From assembly GCF_003046185.1 (NCBI RefSeq), contig NZ_PZZL01000004.1, positions 372,001-436,000 of the forward strand: 64,000 nucleotides of DNA, given 5' to 3'. The position numbers and the translations under genes are program-made. Every line of letters starts with the position of its first letter. The first letter of the stretch is position 1. This document shows, in pieces, positions 60,733 through 64,000 of the stretch. The stretch comes from Phreatobacter oligotrophus. Lineage in GTDB: Bacteria > Pseudomonadota > Alphaproteobacteria > Rhizobiales > Phreatobacteraceae. The notes under the pieces are model-generated. The model was not told the DNA's origin, did no database searches, and was given only the letters and a program-made list of their open reading frames with translations.

Positions 60733-61338
60733 TCAGACCCCCTCGCCCGTCTTCACCTTGACGACGGCGATGGCCGTCTCAGGCGTGCGGGCCGCCTGGG
60801 CGCCCGGGTCCTGCCGCTTCACGCCGGCCTTGTGGCTGAGCGTGAGGACGATGGCGCCGATCATGGCGACCAGCAGGACGAGGCCCGAAAGCTGGAAGAA
60901 ATAGACGTACTTTGTGTAGAGCACCTGCCCCAGCGCCTCGGCATTGGTGATGCCGCCGGGGATGGGCGCGGTGATGGTCTTCGGCGCCGACCCGCCGATG
61001 GTCCAGGCGCCGATGACCATGAAGAGCTCGGCGAGCACGACGAGGCCGATGAGCACGCCGACGGGCAGGTACTGCAGGAAGCCCTGGCGGAGCTCGACGA
61101 AGTCGACGTCGAGCATCATCACCACGAAGAGGAAGAGCACCGCGACCGCGCCGACATAGACGACGACCAGGATCATCGCCAGGAACTCCGCCCCCATCAG
61201 CACGAAGAGGCCGGAGGCGTTGACGAAGGCGAGGATCAGGAACAGCACGGAGTGCACGGGATTGCGCGCCGCGATGACCATGAAGGCCGACGCCACCAGA
61301 ACGGCGGCGAAGAGGTAGAAGAAGAGACCGGCGAGCAT
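60733..61338 (-). CDS. nuoJ: NADH-quinone oxidoreductase subunit J
   Basis: 201-residue, five-helix subunit of complex I. The start is set at ATG 61338 (MLAGLFFYLFAAVLVASAFM); the upstream in-frame extension is Arg/Gly-rich and not NuoJ-like. NPVHSVLFLILAFVNASGLF and EFLAMILVVVYVGAVAVLFL (pi-bulge helix) are conserved. A 130-nt gap without any visible gene separates it from nuoI, wider than the other gaps of the operon. Confidence 0.95.
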   Translation of the reverse strand: MLAGLFFYLFAAVLVASAFMVIAARNPVHSVLFLILAFVNASGLFVLMGAEFLAMILVVVYVGAVAVLFLFVVMMLDVDFVELRQGFLQYLPVGVLIGLVVLAELFMVIGAWTIGGSAPKTITAPIPGGITNAEALGQVLYTKYVYFFQLSGLVLLVAMIGAIVLTLSHKAGVKRQDPGAQAARTPETAIAVVKVKTGEGV

Positions 61339-61468
61339 CTGCCCCTGTGCCCCGTTCGTTGCGAGGGCGCGCTTGTTGAAGACTCGGGGGAGCCCTGCGC
61401 GCGCCTCTCTTAAAGTCCTGTTTGGAGGGCGTCCAGACGGCGAACCGCCTGCCCGTCCCCCGCTGGCG

Positions 61469-61969
61469 TCACCTGTAGGGCGCGTCCTTCTTGAGGCTGT
61501 CGGCGATCTCGCGTTCCCAGCGGTCGCCATTGGCCAGAAGCCGTGCCTTGTCGTAGTAGAGCTCCTCGCGGGTCTCCACCGAGAATTCGAAATTCGGGCC
61601 TTCCACGATGGCGTCCACCGGGCAGGCCTCCTGGCAGAAGCCGCAATAGATGCACTTCACCATGTCGATGTCGTAGCGGGTGGTGCGGCGCGTGCCGTCG
61701 TTGCGGCGCGGGCCGGCCTCGATGGTGATGGCCTGGGCCGGGCAGATCGCCTCGCAGAGCTTGCAGGCGATGCAGCGCTCCTCGCCGTTGGGATAGCGGC
61801 GCAGCGCGTGCTCGCCCCGGAAGCGCGGCGAGATCTGGCCCTTCTCGAAGGGATAGTTGATCGTCGCCTTCGGCTTGAAGAAATAGCGCATCGACAGGAA
61901 GAACGCCGAGACGAACTCCGTCAGGAACAGGGCTTTGGCCGCGCGGTCGAGCTTGAACGTCGACGCCAT
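61469..61969 (-). CDS. nuoI: NADH-quinone oxidoreductase subunit I
   Basis: Peripheral-arm subunit that binds two [4Fe-4S] clusters (N6a and N6b) through [12 protein letters not shown] and [12 protein letters not shown]. The start at ATG 61969 ([19 protein letters not shown]) gives 166 residues, near the normal length. [20 protein letters not shown] is the usual N-terminal block. It follows the extra membrane gene by 13 nt. Confidence 0.97.
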   Translation of the reverse strand: MASTFKLDRAAKALFLTEFVSAFFLSMRYFFKPKATINYPFEKGQISPRFRGEHALRRYPNGEERCIACKLCEAICPAQAITIEAGPRRNDGTRRTTRYDIDMVKCIYCGFCQEACPVDAIVEGPNFEFSVETREELYYDKARLLANGDRWEREIADSLKKDAPYR

Positions 61970-61982
61970 GGACCTCTTCTCC

Positions 61983-62240
61983 TCAAATGCCCCAGCCGCT
62001 GAGCGTGCGGCCGAGCCAGTAACCCAGGCCCGCAAAGGCGGGCACGATGACGACCATCAGGATCCGCTGCGCCAGCACGATCCGGCGCTCGTAGTCCTGG
62101 TGCTCGGCGGGTGTCGCCGAGCGGTTGGTTTCCCTCAGCTTCCGGACCAACAGACCCGAGACGATCCGGTAGTCCACCCAGCCGATAGCGGCGCCCACCA
62201 GGGCACCGAGGAGCGCGGCAGGATTGGCCAGCCCCTCCAT
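61983..62240 (-). CDS. extra two-helix membrane protein inside the nuo operon
   Basis: 85-residue protein with a first helix [20 protein letters not shown], a charged cytosolic loop ([19 protein letters not shown]) and a second helix [19 protein letters not shown]. It resembles no standard Nuo subunit that I recognise. It lies 10 nt after nuoH and 13 nt before nuoI, on the same strand, so it is surely cotranscribed. It could be an accessory or assembly factor of complex I, or just a passenger gene. GGAG-like bases precede the ATG. Confidence 0.8.
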   Translation of the reverse strand: MEGLANPAALLGALVGAAIGWVDYRIVSGLLVRKLRETNRSATPAEHQDYERRIVLAQRILMVVIVPAFAGLGYWLGRTLSGWGI

Positions 62241-62250
62241 GGCGGGCCCC

Positions 62251-63270
62251 TTACGGCGCCCAGCCGGTGAGCTGCAGCACGCTCGCGACCACCACGACCA
62301 TCACCAGCGAGATCGGCAGGAACACCTTCCAGCCCAGCCGCATGAGCTGGTCGTAGCGGTAGCGGGGCACGAAGGCCTTCACCATCGCGAACATGAAGAA
62401 GACGAGGCTGACCTTGAGCACGAACCAGATCACGCCCGGCACCCAGGTGAAGGGCGCGAAGGGGAACGGCGGCAGCCAGCCCCCGAGGAACAGGATCACG
62501 GTGAGCGAGCACATGGTCATGATCGCCACGTACTCGGCCAGCATGAACATCATGTAGGGGGTGGAGGAATACTCCACCATGAAGCCGGCCACGAGCTCCG
62601 ACTCCGCTTCCGGGAGGTCGAAGGGCGGACGGTTCGTCTCGGCGAGCGCCGAGATGAAGAAGATGACGAAGACCGGGAACAGCGGCAGCCAGAACCAGCC
62701 GAACAGGCCGATGCCCTTGTCCTGCGCCTTGACAATGTCGGAGAGGTTCAGCGAGCCGACGCAGAGCAGCACGCAGATGATGACGAAGCCGATGGAGACC
62801 TCATAGGACACCATCTGCGCCGCCGAGCGCAGGGCGCCGAGGAACGGGTACTTCGAGTTCGACGCCCAGCCGCCCATGATCACGCCATAGACGCCCAGCG
62901 ACGACACCGCGAAGATGAAGAGGATGCCGACATTGAGGTCGGCCACCGCCCAGCCATCGGCGATCGGGATGACCGCCCAGGCGGCAAGCGCCAGGATCAC
63001 CGAGACGAAGGGGGCGAGCAGGAAGACGCCCTTGTTGGCGCCGGCCGGCACCACCGGCTCCTTGAAGACGAACTTCAGGAGGTCGGCGAAGCTCTGCAGC
63101 AGGCCGAAGGGTCCGACGACGTTCGGGCCGCGGCGCAGCTGCACCGCCGCCCAGATCTTGCGATCGGCGAGCAGGATGAAGGCGACGAAGACAAGGAGGC
63201 CCATCATCAGAGCCAGGCTCTGGATGGCGATGATGATGAGCGGCCAGATGAAGGTCCAGAATTCGGTCAT
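62251..63270 (-). CDS. nuoH: NADH-quinone oxidoreductase subunit H
   Basis: Membrane subunit at the quinone site of complex I, 339 residues, about eight helices. [20 protein letters not shown], the acidic loop [20 protein letters not shown] with FMVEYSS following, and [18 protein letters not shown] are hallmark segments. It starts 9 nt after the nuoG stop. Confidence 0.97.
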   Translation of the reverse strand: MTEFWTFIWPLIIIAIQSLALMMGLLVFVAFILLADRKIWAAVQLRRGPNVVGPFGLLQSFADLLKFVFKEPVVPAGANKGVFLLAPFVSVILALAAWAVIPIADGWAVADLNVGILFIFAVSSLGVYGVIMGGWASNSKYPFLGALRSAAQMVSYEVSIGFVIICVLLCVGSLNLSDIVKAQDKGIGLFGWFWLPLFPVFVIFFISALAETNRPPFDLPEAESELVAGFMVEYSSTPYMMFMLAEYVAIMTMCSLTVILFLGGWLPPFPFAPFTWVPGVIWFVLKVSLVFFMFAMVKAFVPRYRYDQLMRLGWKVFLPISLVMVVVVASVLQLTGWAP

Positions 63271-63279
63271 GGCCGTGCC

Positions 63280-64000
63280 TTACTCCGCCGCCTGCTGATG
63301 CGCGCCCTTGGCGATGGCCGAGCATTCGGCCAGCGTCGCCGAGGCACGGGCGATCGGGTTGGTCATGTAGAAATCCGCGATTGCCGAGGTGAAGGGCTGC
63401 GCCTCCACCTTGCCGCCGCGGGCCGCCAGCGCGCCGATGGCCGCGCTATCCGCCGCCGGCAGGGAGCCGACACGCAGCGTGTGGGGGAAGTCCTTGGCCA
63501 TGGCGGCGCGCAGCTGGGCGAGCGAGTCATAGGGCAGCTTGACGCCGAGCACGTCGGACAGGGCGCGCAGGATGGCCCAGTCCTCCTTGGCATCGCCCGG
63601 CGGGAAGCCGGCGCGGTTGACCACCTGGATGCGGCCTTCCGTGTTGGCGGTGAGGCCGGCCTTCTCGGTGTAGGTCGCGGCCGGCAGGATGACGTCGGCG
63701 CGGTGCGCGCCGCGGTCGCCATGGGTGCCGATGTAGACGACGAAGGGACCGTCCGAGATGGCGATCTCGTCGGCGCCGAGGCTGAACAGCACGTCCACGC
63801 CGCCGGCCGCCATGGCCGCGGCATCGAGGCCGCCCTCGCCCGGCACGAGGCCAAGATCGAGCGCGCCGACGCGGGAGGCGGCGGTGTGCAGCACGGCAAA
63901 GCCGTTCCAGCCCTCGGCGATGCCGCCGAAGGCGGTCGCGGCATGGGCGGCGAGCGACAGGATGGCCGCGCCGTCGGCACGGGTCAGAGCCCCCTGCCCA
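63280..64000 (-). CDS. nuoG: NADH-quinone oxidoreductase subunit G, C-terminal part (cut by window edge)
   Basis: The last 239 codons of the large Fe-S/molybdopterin-like subunit of the peripheral arm; the N-terminal cluster motifs lie beyond the right edge. Visible: ADGAAILSLAAHAATAFGG, FAVLHTAASRVGALDLGLVP, ILPAATYTEKAGLTANTEGR and VNRAGFPPGDAKEDWAILRA, typical of the molybdopterin-oxidoreductase-like half. The stop TAA lies 9 nt before nuoH. Confidence 0.95.
   Translation of the reverse strand, partial: GQGALTRADGAAILSLAAHAATAFGGIAEGWNGFAVLHTAASRVGALDLGLVPGEGGLDAAAMAAGGVDVLFSLGADEIAISDGPFVVYIGTHGDRGAHRADVILPAATYTEKAGLTANTEGRIQVVNRAGFPPGDAKEDWAILRALSDVLGVKLPYDSLAQLRAAMAKDFPHTLRVGSLPAADSAAIGALAARGGKVEAQPFTSAIADFYMTNPIARASATLAECSAIAKGAHQQAAE

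Noticed and set aside
61339-61468. Small gene in the nuoI-nuoJ gap or N-terminal extension of NuoJ
   Set aside because: The in-frame extension is low-complexity Arg/Gly/Pro and the conserved NuoJ N terminus begins at 61338; no independent start with a ribosome site.

Overview
The window is a G+C-rich alphaproteobacterial chromosome segment, most consistent with the order Hyphomicrobiales (Rhizobiales). The grounds are the suf gene order with two cysteine desulfurases, a perfect Irr-type iron box, the short alphaproteobacterial ProS, the nuo-birA-rnj-mce-DUF1467-proS order, a trpEGDC cluster behind ppiD, and rhizobial-style intergenic palindromes. The genus cannot be fixed from the sequence alone. 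There is no phage, insertion sequence, CRISPR array, rRNA or tRNA that I can see; this is mostly core chromosome.

Layout. 1-6.0 kb (minus): Fe-S cluster assembly operon, cysteine desulfurase-sufB-sufC-sufD-sufS, with sufS running off the left edge. A 17-bp Irr box lies between it and a divergent alpha/beta hydrolase. 6.9-19.9 kb (plus): pyrB with a probably non-catalytic dihydroorotase-like partner, plsY, dprA, topA, rnr, a DUF983 protein, a NUDIX hydrolase, a PepSY-type membrane protein and an MFS transporter. 20-24.1 kb: a hybrid sensor kinase (minus) divergent from an HD-GYP response regulator (plus). 24.2-36.6 kb (mostly minus): small hypotheticals, glmS, glmU, kdsA, a four-gene ATP-grasp/DUF350/DUF1190-type membrane cluster, pyrG, secG, a DHA2 drug exporter and tpiA. 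36.7-42.6 kb (plus): ppiD and the tryptophan genes trpE-G-D-C. 42.7-49.2 kb: a TadG-like vWA protein, a phasin, a D,D-carboxypeptidase with SPOR domain, a J-domain/vWA pair and a periplasmic Kelch protein. 49.2-50.2 kb: a guanidinium exporter under a guanidine-II riboswitch, framed by repeats. 50.2-55.2 kb (minus): proS, a candidate small RNA, DUF1467, mce, rnj, birA. 55.4-64 kb (minus): the distal complex I operon from nuoG (partial) to nuoN, with an extra two-helix membrane protein between nuoH and nuoI.

How the genes work together: many neighbours overlap by 1-4 bases (ATGA/GTGA/TGATG), implying translational coupling: plsY-dprA, rnr-DUF983-NUDIX, trpE-G-D, pyrG-DUF1190-like, mce-DUF1467, nuoL-nuoM. 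The cell-envelope theme is strong (plsY, glmU, glmS, kdsA, D,D-carboxypeptidase, secG, ppiD, the DUF350 cluster). The most informative non-coding elements are the Irr box, the guanidine-II riboswitch, a promoter-terminator unit that looks like a roughly 200-nt structured RNA (possibly 6S), and three copies of a 90-bp palindromic repeat. I found no plainly new large system. The best candidates for under-described biology are the DUF350/DUF1190/ATP-grasp cluster, the extra gene in the nuo operon and the small RNA upstream of proS.
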